Assembly (NCBI RefSeq): GCF_038593855.1
Contig: NZ_CP151996.1
Coordinates: 1,984,001-2,048,000, forward strand
Origin: Lysinibacillus sp. FSL M8-0337
GTDB lineage: Bacteria > Bacillota > Bacilli > Bacillales_A > Planococcaceae
DNA: 64,000 nucleotides
Direction: 5' to 3'
Part shown: positions 1 to 7,519 of the stretch, in pieces
Numbering within the stretch: the stretch's first letter is position 1
Layout of the letters: the number at the start of each line of letters is the position of its first letter
Program-made: the position numbers and the translations under genes
Notes under the pieces: model-generated
Databases searched by the model: none
What the model was told of the DNA's origin: nothing
Seen by the model: the letters and a program-made list of their open reading frames with translations, nothing else

Positions 1-58
1 GCTGGAAACGTAATTTATCCCATGTCTTAACATTGTAAGATGGCGTGTGAAAACAAGA

Positions 59-107
59 AAACAGTCGATTGAGAAGGTAAAAGCCCTTTAATTGACTGTT
101 TTTTTAT
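59..107 (+). terminator. rho-independent terminator
   Basis: AACAGTCGATT pairs with AATTGACTGTT across a roughly 19-base loop, followed by a run of seven T. It probably ends a gene lying left of the window. Confidence 0.7.
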
Positions 108-221
108 TCGTTTCGTGTTTTCTAAGCTCACATGTTATGGGTTTAAAAAAATTTGTAGGGAAGTTATGTAGAGGGTAGTATTGCTCTAGACTTACGATGA
201 ATTTAGTTAGAGGTGGATAAA

Positions 222-404
222 ATGAAATATTTAATCGCTTTATATGTAATGATGATGCTTATTGTTTTTGTAAATTTGATTAGTGAATTTATGTTAGGTG
301 GTCGTTATTCAGCCATTGCTAGTTGGATTATTTGTATGTTGTTCTTTTTTGGAACGATCTTTTTTGCTAATGATAGATACTATTTAAGTAAGGATGGTAA
401 GTAA
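222..404 (+). CDS. small two-helix membrane protein
   Basis: 60 residues. The start chosen is the ATG at 222, seven bases after AGAGGTGG; an in-frame GTG at 213 sits inside that ribosome binding site. Two hydrophobic segments (about residues 3-23 and 32-50) and a short charged tail suggest a small integral membrane protein. I do not recognise the family. It lies upstream of the LuxR-type regulator on the same strand, with about 90 bases between, so co-transcription is possible but not shown. Confidence 0.6.
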   Translation: MKYLIALYVMMMLIVFVNLISEFMLGGRYSAIASWIICMLFFFGTIFFANDRYYLSKDGK

Positions 405-494
405 ATAATAATAGAAATAGTACATAAAAAATGTGGTTGATACTGTAAATGTGTCGCAACTTTAAATGAAAACTTTTCGAAAGAAGGGATACGA

Positions 495-1130
495 TTGATT
501 TCAGTTTTAGTTGTGGATGATCATTCAATTGTTTTAAAAGGGTTAAAAACGTTGTCACTGGAGATAGAAGATCTTAATTTTGAAATTGAGAAGAATCCTC
601 ATAAGGTTCTTGATAGAATGCAAGAGGAAGAATTCCATGTATATTTAATTGATGCTAGTATTGCCACCAATAACAATCTAGAACTTACGACAGAAATTAA
701 AGCAAAACAGGAACAAGCAATTATTATTTTATATACGACTGATGGTGTTTGTTCGTATTATCCCCTATTAGTGGAGAAAAAAGTGGAGGGCATTCTTGTG
801 AAAACCGCTCCGATTGATCAAATCATCTCAACAATTCGTTTAAGCTTTCAAGAGAAGATTGTGATTCCAATCGATTTTTTAGATTATGTAAATGAGAAAA
901 TAAATGATCGATATGCTAACTTAAAGTTAACGCATCGAGAACTAAAATTGCTGCAGATGTTAATGAAGGGCTACCCAAATAAGAAAATCGCAGCAATATG
1001 CAATGTTTCTGTACGTACAGTAGAACGCCATTTAACACAGCTTTTTAGCCTATTAGGTGTGTCTACACGATTAGAAGCGGTTGAGGTTGCAAAAGAGAAA
1101 CAATTGCTTAATGAAATGAAAGATAATTGA
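495..1130 (+). CDS. ComA/NarL-type response regulator
   Basis: 211 residues with an N-terminal receiver domain and a C-terminal LuxR/GerE helix-turn-helix. Visible receiver residues are D8/D9, the likely phospho-acceptor D53 (in LIDAS), T81/T82 and K103. The HTH (about residues 140-205) has the family pattern LTHRELKLLQMLMKGYPNKK and VSVRTVERHL. The start is TTG at 495, after AAGAAGGG. No sensor kinase is visible in the window, so the partner must be elsewhere. The palindromes at 1272-1313 and 3509-3529, upstream of two secreted-protein modules, are the obvious candidate targets (inference). The layout resembles ComA-type quorum regulators, but orthology cannot be proven here. Confidence 0.85.
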   Translation: MISVLVVDDHSIVLKGLKTLSLEIEDLNFEIEKNPHKVLDRMQEEEFHVYLIDASIATNNNLELTTEIKAKQEQAIIILYTTDGVCSYYPLLVEKKVEGILVKTAPIDQIISTIRLSFQEKIVIPIDFLDYVNEKINDRYANLKLTHRELKLLQMLMKGYPNKKIAAICNVSVRTVERHLTQLFSLLGVSTRLEAVEVAKEKQLLNEMKDN

Positions 1131-1133
1131 TGA

Positions 1134-1166
1134 TAAAAAGTGTCGAGGGAAATCGGCACTTTTTTA
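1134..1166 (+). terminator. terminator after response regulator
   Basis: AAAAAGTGTCGA pairs with TCGGCACTTTTTT around a GGGAAA loop and ends in a T run, just after the regulator stop codon. Confidence 0.75.
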
Positions 1167-1271
1167 GTTTTTTCAATTGCACGTCACCACTTGCCATTAG
1201 CAATTACTAGAAGCGAAAAAGCTCGAACTTGGGGTATTTAGAAGACTGTTAAGAAAGGAAATTTAATCGTG

Positions 1272-1313
1272 ACCGACAGAAATTGTGACGGTACCGACAA
1301 AAATATTGTCGGT
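1272..1313. promoter_or_regulatory. two adjacent 21-bp operator-like palindromes
   Basis: Positions 1293-1313 form a 21-bp palindrome with perfect 8-base arms ACCGACAA/TTGTCGGT. Positions 1272-1292 are a weaker copy abutting it (ACCGACA ... TGACGGT), giving an exact 21-base, two-helical-turn spacing. A half site TGTCGGT follows at 1319-1325. The same palindrome recurs at 3509-3529 before the second secreted-protein module. Likely a regulator binding site; the neighbouring LuxR-type regulator is the best candidate (inference). Confidence 0.6.
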
Positions 1314-1500
1314 TGAAATGTCGGTTGGTGAGGAGGTATTATTAAATTAACTCGAGTGGAAGTGTGCTATAGCAGATAATATTATAAGAAAATTAAAAAT
1401 CTTGTTTGCCACGGAAATTGATACACAGATAGCAATTGTTGGAATCAATACAAATAGTTATATTTTATTATGTATTAAATTTAAAAAAAGTAAAGGGGAA

Positions 1501-2304
1501 ATGTATATGATTAAAAATACTTTAGTTGTTAAAATAGTTGTAGTTTTAAGTTTGGTGTTTTCAATTATTTTCGCTTCTTCTTTGGGATCATATAGAGATA
1601 TTAAAGCAAGTGCAAAAATGCAAGAAAGACAAGATTTACTGCAAGATTTATTGATTAAATCTGAAGAATTCAATAAAAAATTTGATGATGCAAGTGAGTT
1701 AGTAACAAAAGAATTTGAGGAAAACACAAAAAAACTAATTTTTAATGATGATATTAGCTTAATTACAAATGGTGAATTATCTTTCTCTAATCTAGATGTT
1801 AAAACTAGTGACGAAAACAATGTGGTTTATCTCCCAATTGAGTATGAAAATGTAAATAGGGAGCTGAATAAATCTTTCCTTTCAATTATCTTTGATAAGA
1901 CTGGTAATCTAGAATATTATGTTGAAACTAAAATTGTTGGTAATGATGTTAATTATTCAGCTGAGGTTGAGGTATATAATAACGGGATATTAGCAAAAAA
2001 AGAATATTTACAATTTGATAAAGAGGATTTTGATTCTACACTTTTAACTGAGGAGTCAATCTCTCAAAATAAAACTTTATTTATTAAACCCATAAAAGTA
2101 AGTGCTGGTTTTTGGAGTGAATTTAACGATTGTTTAGCGAGTAAAGGTATTGCTGCTTGGGCAATAACAGCTTTATCGGTTGCATGTGGATTAGCATGTA
2201 TAGGTACAGCTGGTGCTGGGTGTATCCCTTGCTTGTTAGGAGCTGGCTTAGCTACTGAAGGAGTAGTAGCTTATTGTGCTTTTAAAGTCAGAGCAAATTC
2301 ATAA
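1501..2304 (+). CDS. secreted protein with six-Cys bacteriocin-like C-terminus
   Basis: About 267 residues. The start is ATG 1501 or 1507, behind AAAGGGG. A lysine-containing N-terminus and a hydrophobic stretch form a signal peptide or anchor. The middle, about 180 residues, is polar and acidic and unrecognised. The last 60 residues change character: a hydrophobic, glycine/alanine-rich tail with six cysteines, including the core ACGLACIGTAGAGCIPCLLG and a final AYC. This resembles the C-terminal domain of halocin-C8-like bacteriocin precursors, in which the N-terminal part can serve as leader or immunity region. The gene is followed after 31 bases by a small membrane protein (2336-2509) that could give immunity. 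Recognition rests on cysteine pattern only, so function is tentative. Confidence 0.65.
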   Translation: MYMIKNTLVVKIVVVLSLVFSIIFASSLGSYRDIKASAKMQERQDLLQDLLIKSEEFNKKFDDASELVTKEFEENTKKLIFNDDISLITNGELSFSNLDVKTSDENNVVYLPIEYENVNRELNKSFLSIIFDKTGNLEYYVETKIVGNDVNYSAEVEVYNNGILAKKEYLQFDKEDFDSTLLTEESISQNKTLFIKPIKVSAGFWSEFNDCLASKGIAAWAITALSVACGLACIGTAGAGCIPCLLGAGLATEGVVAYCAFKVRANS

Positions 2305-2335
2305 AAAACTTTCCATAAAGAGGTGTTATTCTAAT

Positions 2336-2509
2336 ATGATTAAAAATATTTTTTCATTGATTTTAATGATTTGTGGGCTTTTAGTGGGTTTAACTTTACT
2401 TGATTTTATTCACCTACCTTTGTTCTTTCCTTATGCAGGAATAATTATTAGTACAACTGTTATATTAATCATTCTCTTCAAAAATAGAAGGAATTTAGCG
2501 GATAATTAA
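2336..2509 (+). CDS. small two-helix membrane protein, copy 1
   Basis: 57 residues. ATG 2336 is nine bases after AAAGAGGTG. Two hydrophobic helices are separated by a conserved loop, HLPLFFPYAG, with a short basic tail. It is clearly paralogous to the 55-residue protein at 4324-4491, which has HVPLFYPYAG at the same place. Each copy follows a secreted-protein gene preceded by the shared palindrome. A role as immunity or helper protein is plausible; the family is not recognised. Confidence 0.7.
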   Translation: MIKNIFSLILMICGLLVGLTLLDFIHLPLFFPYAGIIISTTVILIILFKNRRNLADN

Positions 2510-2538
2510 TAATAGAATTTAAAAAAGCAACTTCTTAT

Positions 2539-2636
2539 TGTCATGCTCCCCATTAGGTAGACAGATTAAAAATATGTTTATCAAATGAGGAGCTTTTTAT
2601 GTCTAGAATGAAATTTACAACAAAGATAAAATTGGG
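2539..2636 (+). pseudogene. IS3-family end remnant
   Basis: Positions 2539-2563 match the 25-bp terminal repeat of the intact IS at 49676-51121 at about 18 of 25 positions, including GCTCCCCA/GCACCCCA and the terminal TAGACA. About 35 bases later GAGGAG precedes ATG 2599, opening an MSRMKFTTKIKL reading frame, which resembles the start of an IS3/IS150 OrfA. It stops after roughly 16 codons. The rest of the element is missing. Confidence 0.45.
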
Positions 2637-2914
2637 ATCCATTGTCTAGAGATAGTGTCACATACAGTAAAAAAACACTATTATATATTCCGAGAATTTT
2701 AACGGAAGGTATATTAAATGGATGGGTAATGGTATTTAAGAACATACTTGTCAATGCAATAAAAGCTGTTAAAGATGCTATTCCAGCTGAACTTATATGA
2801 ACAAAATATAAGTAGTAAAAACCCATGATGCCTGAAAAGAAGGATTTGAGCAAGTTAGCCAAAAACTAGTATTTTGAATTTGCACTTTAAAACTATAATT
2901 TAAAAAATCGCCTC
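2637..2914. other. unassigned stretch between IS remnant and lipoprotein pseudogene
   Basis: No gene here can be supported. A minus-strand hydrophobic frame (TTG start at 2862) has no ribosome binding site. The plus strand opposite carries an equally plausible short coding-like run ending at a TGA about 2800. It is probably decayed sequence. Confidence 0.4.
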
Positions 2915-3402
2915 TTATTCATTAATGTCATAAATCAAGATATCAAATAATTTTTCGTTAGTATAGAGCAGTATTGCCCATTGGCCTTTCTCTGGTATTT
3001 GAACGCTCGATGGGGCGTGGGCATCTGCGCCATTATTTGGTCCTCCAATTTCAATTGTCCAGCCAGCCGTTAGAATCGAATGGATCGCTCCTGTTTCTTT
3101 ATGATAGCCTACTACCGTTAACGCTGTAGGATTTTCAATGCCCCAAAGATGTCACATCCATTTTTGAACATTCAAGCTTGGCGCGTCTGCACCAATAGCA
3201 CCTGACTTATTTTTATTTCCGAGAATATTGTTATTGAATGTCATCGCTTTTTGCTCCCAATCAATCTTTTCAAAATCACTTGCTTGAACAAAATTAGGAA
3301 TGCCCTCGGGTAGCACTAACTTTTTATGCGTTTCGTTTGATGTACAAGCTGCTAAAAAAATAAACTTAAAAAGACGAACACAATCGGTAATTTCCTATTC
3401 AT
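2915..3402 (-). pseudogene. decayed secreted lipoprotein gene
   Basis: Read on the minus strand from ATG 3402 (upstream GGGGG), the product has a lipoprotein signal with an LAAC lipobox, but a missing T in a poly-T run near 3353-3361 shifts the frame just before the lipobox. Further on, an in-frame TGA at 3152-3154 replaces what is probably a tryptophan codon (context WM-stop-HLWGIENP). After the shift the frame is otherwise open to TAA at 2915. The conserved-looking body (GWTIEIGGPNNGADAHAPSS) suggests a Bacillaceae lipoprotein of about 160 residues. Two independent lesions argue for a true pseudogene. Confidence 0.75.
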
Positions 3403-3508
3403 ATTAATGTTAACCCCCTTTTATGAACTAGACGAAAAATAATTACAATAGTTTCTTTTTTACCTATAAATGTAAAAATTGGTGCGGATGCTGTAAAAAA
3501 ATACTACA

Positions 3509-3529
3509 ACCGACAGAAATTTTGTCGGT
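3509..3529. promoter_or_regulatory. 21-bp operator-like palindrome, second module
   Basis: ACCGACA and TGTCGGT arms around seven bases, followed by TTGAAATGT, as at 1293-1321. It lies 60-80 bases before the second secreted-protein gene. The shared palindrome and flank imply joint regulation of the two modules. Confidence 0.6.
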
Positions 3530-3573
3530 TGAAATGTTTGTCATAGGCAAGATAAAATTAAGTTAACAGATTA

Positions 3574-4236
3574 TTGAAAGGAGAATTTATATGCCCTAAA
3601 AATAAGATATTTTTATTGTCTATTTGCCTACTTTTCTTAATAGTAGGCATTGGAGGTCAAATAGTATTGGGTAAAGAAAGCAATGCTGTAAGCAGTGGTG
3701 AGAGTGACCTTGAATTTGCTGTAGCGAAGGTGTTACGTGAAATGCCTGATATAGCCCATAAACTTCAAGAAACAACTATAAATAGTGGTGTAAATTTAGC
3801 TACAGTAGAAGAATCGTTGGATAACAGAAAAGTAGAGTTTCGATTAAAAGTTCATAATGAAATGAGTCATTTGAAACATGACAATGCTTATTTGGAAAAA
3901 GTCGCTGTAGAGGAAACAGAAAGGTATATAGATGCGTTACGAATAGCGAAAGAGATTTATGGTGTAAGTATTTCCCAAGATGAAGTCAATCAATATATTG
4001 CTACAAATGTTGCGGATATCGTATTGCCCGAAAAAGAACGCTACGCAAAGGCACTGGGGATATCTCTTTATGAATTAGATTATAGCTTTGATCGAGATTT
4101 TTATGTGATGGACACATTATGGGATAAGCTAATGCCTGTTTTAATGGAGCGTTATCCTCAAGAAGATGGGGAAGATAGTAATTTATATCTGGACAGAATA
4201 AAAGACGAATTTTATAGCCACTCATTAACAAGATAA
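3574..4236 (+). CDS. secreted protein with damaged start (possible pseudogene)
   Basis: The open frame runs from TTG 3574 to 4236 (220 residues). A good ribosome binding site, AAAGGAG at 3577-3583, points to ATG 3591, but that ATG reads Met-Pro-stop. Dropping one C of the CCC after the ATG would give MPKNKIFLLSICLLF, a typical signal peptide, fused in frame to the rest. The mature region is helical and charged, with YGVSISQDEVNQYI, a pattern reminiscent of SurA-type foldase N-domains (weak). It is followed by the paralogous small membrane protein at 4324. Either a fresh pseudogene, a sequencing error, or weak expression from TTG 3574, which lies just ahead of the Shine-Dalgarno. Confidence 0.6.
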   Translation: MKGEFICPKNKIFLLSICLLFLIVGIGGQIVLGKESNAVSSGESDLEFAVAKVLREMPDIAHKLQETTINSGVNLATVEESLDNRKVEFRLKVHNEMSHLKHDNAYLEKVAVEETERYIDALRIAKEIYGVSISQDEVNQYIATNVADIVLPEKERYAKALGISLYELDYSFDRDFYVMDTLWDKLMPVLMERYPQEDGEDSNLYLDRIKDEFYSHSLTR

Positions 4237-4323
4237 TCACTGTAAAGGTTTAATGGTTGCGGTGAATCGATTTTATTTAAAATACTGAGGGGTGCAAGCA
4301 AAACAGAAAGGGGACAATCAATA

Positions 4324-4491
4324 ATGAAAAACATTCTTTCCTTAATTTTAGTGCTTTGTGTCGTCATCATTGCTTTGACTTTAATGGGTATTATTCATGT
4401 ACCGTTGTTTTACCCGTACGCGGGAGTAATAATTTGTTCGACGATATTATTACGAATTATGATTAATACAAATATTCGTTCAGTTCAGTAA
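4324..4491 (+). CDS. small two-helix membrane protein, copy 2
   Basis: 55 residues from ATG 4324, behind AAAGGGGAC. Two hydrophobic helices flank HVPLFYPYAG. It is aligned along nearly its full length with the protein at 2336-2509 (shared NI-SLIL start, ALTL/GLTL, PLF-PYAG-II). It follows the second secreted-protein gene just as copy 1 follows the first. Function unknown; immunity or membrane helper is the best guess. Confidence 0.7.
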   Translation: MKNILSLILVLCVVIIALTLMGIIHVPLFYPYAGVIICSTILLRIMINTNIRSVQ

Positions 4492-4565
4492 AACGTCTTT
4501 GTCTTAACTGTTCAAGCTAGTAATCGAGAACATTGAGAGCAAACGATACAGAGGTGAATGATAAT

Positions 4566-5507
4566 TTGAATACACTTAGTCAAGTTCCGCTTCTAAAATT
4601 ATTGGATTTAAAGATAGATTTTGCTTTTAAGCAACTTTTCGGTAGTGAACGAAATAAGCAATTAACAATCGCATTGTTAAATGCTATTTTACAACGTACT
4701 GGCAGAGTGCCTATAAATGAAGTAACTTTTATCACTCAAGAAGTCAGTGGCGAATATAAAGAGGATAAACAATGCCGTTTAGATATTGTTGTCAAAACAC
4801 AATATGGAGAGTTCATAAATATCGAAATCCAATTAGCCAATAAAAAAGACATGTTTAAACGTACTTTATTTTATTGGTCAAGATTGTACAACCTACAGTT
4901 ACAAAAGGGAAAGGGTTACCATACATTGAACCCGACCATTACAATTAATATTTGTGATTTTACTTTTTTTCCAGATGCAGCTCATTATCATAGCACCTAT
5001 CATTTATATGACGATATTTCTTTACAACGTATACAAGATAATGTGTTAGAAATTCATTTTATTGAAATGGATAAGTTTTTGAAGGCATGGGCAAAGGAAC
5101 AACATCCTTCTAATAAATTAGACAGGTGGTTGCTGTTGCTAGGTATGGTAGATGACAGTAAAAAGATAGTTCGTCAAGATATATATAATGCATTGGAGGA
5201 CATCGCAATGACAGATGAAAACATACGTAAAGCGTTTCAAGCATGGCAAGAAATTAGTCAAGATCCCGAAACCATTCTTGCTTATCAATCAAGGGTCAAA
5301 TATATGCTAGATGAAGCTGCTAAAATCGAAGATGCAAAATATCATGCAGAACAGGAAGGCATGGAAAAAGGCATAGAAAAAGGCATGAAACAAGGTATAG
5401 AAGGCATTGCAAGAAAGATGATTATAAAAGGTAACAGCAATGAAGAGATAATCGAGTTAACAAACTTATCACTTAAAGAAGTTCAATCTTTACGCCAAGA
5501 GATTTAA
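4566..5507 (+). CDS. Rpn-type PD-(D/E)XK nuclease/transposase family protein
   Basis: 313 residues from TTG 4566, seven bases after AGAGGTGA; the frame is open back to TTG 4533. The N-terminus has the family signature KIDFAFKQLFG. The PD-(D/E)XK core is seen as RLDIVVKT and FINIEIQL. The C-terminus carries the repeated EKGIEKGMKQG segment and a helix-turn-helix-like tail, typical of Rpn/PDDEXK_2 proteins. These proteins promote RecA-independent recombination in E. coli (RpnA family) and are found as scattered mobile genes. A strong terminator follows directly. Confidence 0.85.
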   Translation: MNTLSQVPLLKLLDLKIDFAFKQLFGSERNKQLTIALLNAILQRTGRVPINEVTFITQEVSGEYKEDKQCRLDIVVKTQYGEFINIEIQLANKKDMFKRTLFYWSRLYNLQLQKGKGYHTLNPTITINICDFTFFPDAAHYHSTYHLYDDISLQRIQDNVLEIHFIEMDKFLKAWAKEQHPSNKLDRWLLLLGMVDDSKKIVRQDIYNALEDIAMTDENIRKAFQAWQEISQDPETILAYQSRVKYMLDEAAKIEDAKYHAEQEGMEKGIEKGMKQGIEGIARKMIIKGNSNEEIIELTNLSLKEVQSLRQEI

Positions 5508-5508
5508 T

Positions 5509-5560
5509 AAGAGAAAAAGCATTCAGGGAACATAGCCGTTCCTTGAATGCTTTTTCTCTT
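5509..5560. terminator. strong bidirectional terminator
   Basis: A near-perfect 22-24-base stem (AAGAGAAAAAGCATTCAGGG against its complement) with an ATAGCC loop. A-rich and T-rich ends on both sides allow use on either strand. Confidence 0.9.
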
Positions 5561-5610
5561 ATAGTGGATTTGGAATTATCAATGATTGTTGATCTAGCGT
5601 GCTATGTCCA

Positions 5611-5805
5611 CTAAACGCCCATTTTTCTACGCGTATTACTTGCTTTTTTAGTTTGCTGACTTTTCATTTTTTTTGTAGAAGTATCACCATTCATTTTCCC
5701 TTTAGTCGCAGCATTTTTGTTCTTTTTATTTTCTAGTTGTTGTTTTACTGCTTCTTGCAGACTCATTTTCTTTTTTGGTGCTTCCGTCTGATTATTTTCT
5801 GTCAT
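5611..5805 (-). CDS. small highly basic protein
   Basis: 64 residues, rich in Lys, Gln and Asn and predicted disordered, with a short helix MSLQEAVKQQLENKK. ATG 5805 follows AAAGGGGAATCTCC. No membrane segment or known domain. The length, charge and clear ribosome binding site support a real gene; function unknown. Confidence 0.6.
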   Translation of the reverse strand: MTENNQTEAPKKKMSLQEAVKQQLENKKNKNAATKGKMNGDTSTKKMKSQQTKKASNTRRKMGV

Positions 5806-6052
5806 AGGAGATTCCCCTTTTTGAATAAGATTGTTAATAGTTAGTTCCAGTATAATCTATTTTCCGTAATTTGTGAAACCCAGTACAAAAAACGGAAAAT
5901 TTGTTGGGGGAGCGTTAAGTACTGCTTCTTTCTATTTCTAGAATAAAAACAACCCCTTGTTATTTTCAAATAAATGTTTATAAAATGCATATTTTTGCTT
6001 TATTTTTCTCATTCTAATATATACAAGCACATTAAAAGGATGTGGGAATATT

Positions 6053-6301
6053 TTGTACAGTAGAAAACAATTTATATGGGCATATTGTATTTCTAGTTTT
6101 ACTTCGATTATTGGCACAATAAGCATTTTTCTAATATTAGATTATTATCAATATACAGCTGACTTTGGATTATTTTATAAATTGTTACTTGCATTTATTA
6201 GTGGAGGTCTTATTGCTTTTGCATTAGGGCTGATATTAATGAATTTATATTTTGAAAGTATCTTATCCCACAATAAAAAGAAAATGAATGATGTAATATA
6301 A
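6053..6301 (+). CDS. two-helix membrane protein
   Basis: 82 residues from TTG 6053, about 10 bases after AAAGGATG. Two transmembrane helices (about residues 8-30 and 43-66) and a basic C-terminus with KKK. A terminator follows at 6307-6350. Family not recognised. Confidence 0.55.
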   Translation: MYSRKQFIWAYCISSFTSIIGTISIFLILDYYQYTADFGLFYKLLLAFISGGLIAFALGLILMNLYFESILSHNKKKMNDVI

Positions 6302-6306
6302 ATTGT

Positions 6307-6350
6307 AAAAGTCGATTGGTCCATAATTTTAGGATGCAATCGACTTTTTA
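6307..6350. terminator. bidirectional terminator
   Basis: AAAAGTCGATTG pairs perfectly with CAATCGACTTTT across a 19-base loop. It separates the plus-strand gene from the convergent operon at 6404-7815. Confidence 0.8.
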
Positions 6351-6403
6351 AATAAACAATTGATTATTGCTATAAAGATTCAATACGCTCTTATAAAATG
6401 AGA

Positions 6404-6634
6404 TTAGTCACTGTTAAATGGATATTTAAGAATGAAAAATATCCCAGTACCTATTACTGCTAAAAGAAAAGATGCTAGTAAATTCAGTAAACTTAAATCA
6501 TCCATTTCCTTCACTAACTTTATGAAAAAAACAAGAAAGAAAAAGCCTGATGCGATTATTACTTTATCTTTTTTTGACGTATTCCTAATTGGAAACACCT
6601 CCTGATTGTTTGAAGAAGAGGCATGCAATAGCAA
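6404..6634 (-). CDS. small membrane protein, last gene of a four-gene operon
   Basis: Up to 76 residues. The frame opens at TTG 6634, but the only strong ribosome binding site, AGGAGGTG, overlaps the in-frame GTG at 6598, so the start is uncertain (GTG 6598, or an unusual ATT at 6589). Two hydrophobic helices are visible. Last of the cluster 7815-7507, 7519-6875, 6868-6668, 6634-6404. Function unknown. Confidence 0.5.
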   Translation of the reverse strand: MLLHASSSNNQEVFPIRNTSKKDKVIIASGFFFLVFFIKLVKEMDDLSLLNLLASFLLAVIGTGIFFILKYPFNSD

Positions 6635-6667
6635 TGTATTTAAACTATCATCATAGTAAGGGCAGTA

Positions 6668-6868
6668 CTAGTCAAATCCAAAAGGAAATCTTATATCTAA
6701 TAGTGTAACTATGCATGTTAAGAAAAGAGCCCATACCATAGTCGTGAATAACCTTCTTGTATAGGAGGATTTTGGTGTTTCTTTGTAAGGCGAACCTGTT
6801 ACAAATAAAGATACGAAAATAATTAGTGTAAAATACAAAAAATAAGCGAGTGATTGATAATACCACAT
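6668..6868 (-). CDS. small two-helix membrane protein in the operon
   Basis: 66 residues from ATG 6868, immediately after the stop of the 214-residue gene, which implies translational coupling. Two hydrophobic segments are separated by a basic loop KETPKSSYTRR. No family recognised. Confidence 0.55.
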   Translation of the reverse strand: MWYYQSLAYFLYFTLIIFVSLFVTGSPYKETPKSSYTRRLFTTMVWALFLTCIVTLLDIRFPFGFD

Positions 6869-6874
6869 AATACT

Positions 6875-7519
6875 TCACCAACTTTCCTTGAAGTACGAAA
6901 TGGTTGATAACTTGAATTGAACCTTTTGCACGAGAATGTTACTAATTAAAATTCTTACATGCCAAATACCTAGTTTCATAGTAGAAGGGTCAATTCGTAA
7001 ATGAGGATTTGCCTGAACTTTAGTTGCGCCTTTTTCGAATCGTAAAAGGTTGTCCATTATATAGTACGTTTCTTCAGGACTAATCCATTCAATTGTGATA
7101 ATATGCGCTGTTGTTTGCGCCATTTTATTGAAATGCAATGTGATTGACAATGAAATAAAAACATCATTTACAAATACTGTAGGTGTAATATTGACACCAT
7201 CTATTTTTTGATTGTTTATAGTAACACTTGCTGTCATATTAACTTGTTGTGTTTTTTGCTTTTCTGTATAAACAGAATAAATCATTTGCCCATCTTGGTG
7301 AATTATTGGATTGCTCGGATCTAAGAAGTAGTTATCCTTTGTTTGAAAGAAATATAATGTATTATAAGGAAACTTTTCAAGCATTACTTCCCAATATTCT
7401 TTTACTGCATTATAAAAGCATTGTTGAGTCAATAACTCATCATGTATTTTGTAGCAAATATCCAAATGTTTTATATTTTCAGAAAAATTAAGTTTGAAAG
7501 AAGCGATTATTTCCACCAT
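6875..7519 (-). CDS. hypothetical protein of four-gene operon
   Basis: 214 residues. The start overlaps the end of the glycine-zipper gene (7507) by 13 bases. It is mixed alpha/beta, with no signal peptide and no membrane helix, one short Gln/Thr-rich linker around residue 90, and repeated beta-strand-like runs (VTINNQKIDGVNITPTVFVN). I do not recognise the family. The overlap with its neighbours argues for a shared function with the glycine-zipper protein. Confidence 0.6.
   Translation of the reverse strand: MVEIIASFKLNFSENIKHLDICYKIHDELLTQQCFYNAVKEYWEVMLEKFPYNTLYFFQTKDNYFLDPSNPIIHQDGQMIYSVYTEKQKTQQVNMTASVTINNQKIDGVNITPTVFVNDVFISLSITLHFNKMAQTTAHIITIEWISPEETYYIMDNLLRFEKGATKVQANPHLRIDPSTMKLGIWHVRILISNILVQKVQFKLSTISYFKESW

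Noticed and set aside
2581-2862. Minus-strand 93-codon hydrophobic ORF
   Set aside because: No ribosome binding site before its TTG start, it overlaps the IS remnant, and the opposite strand shows an equally plausible coding relic.
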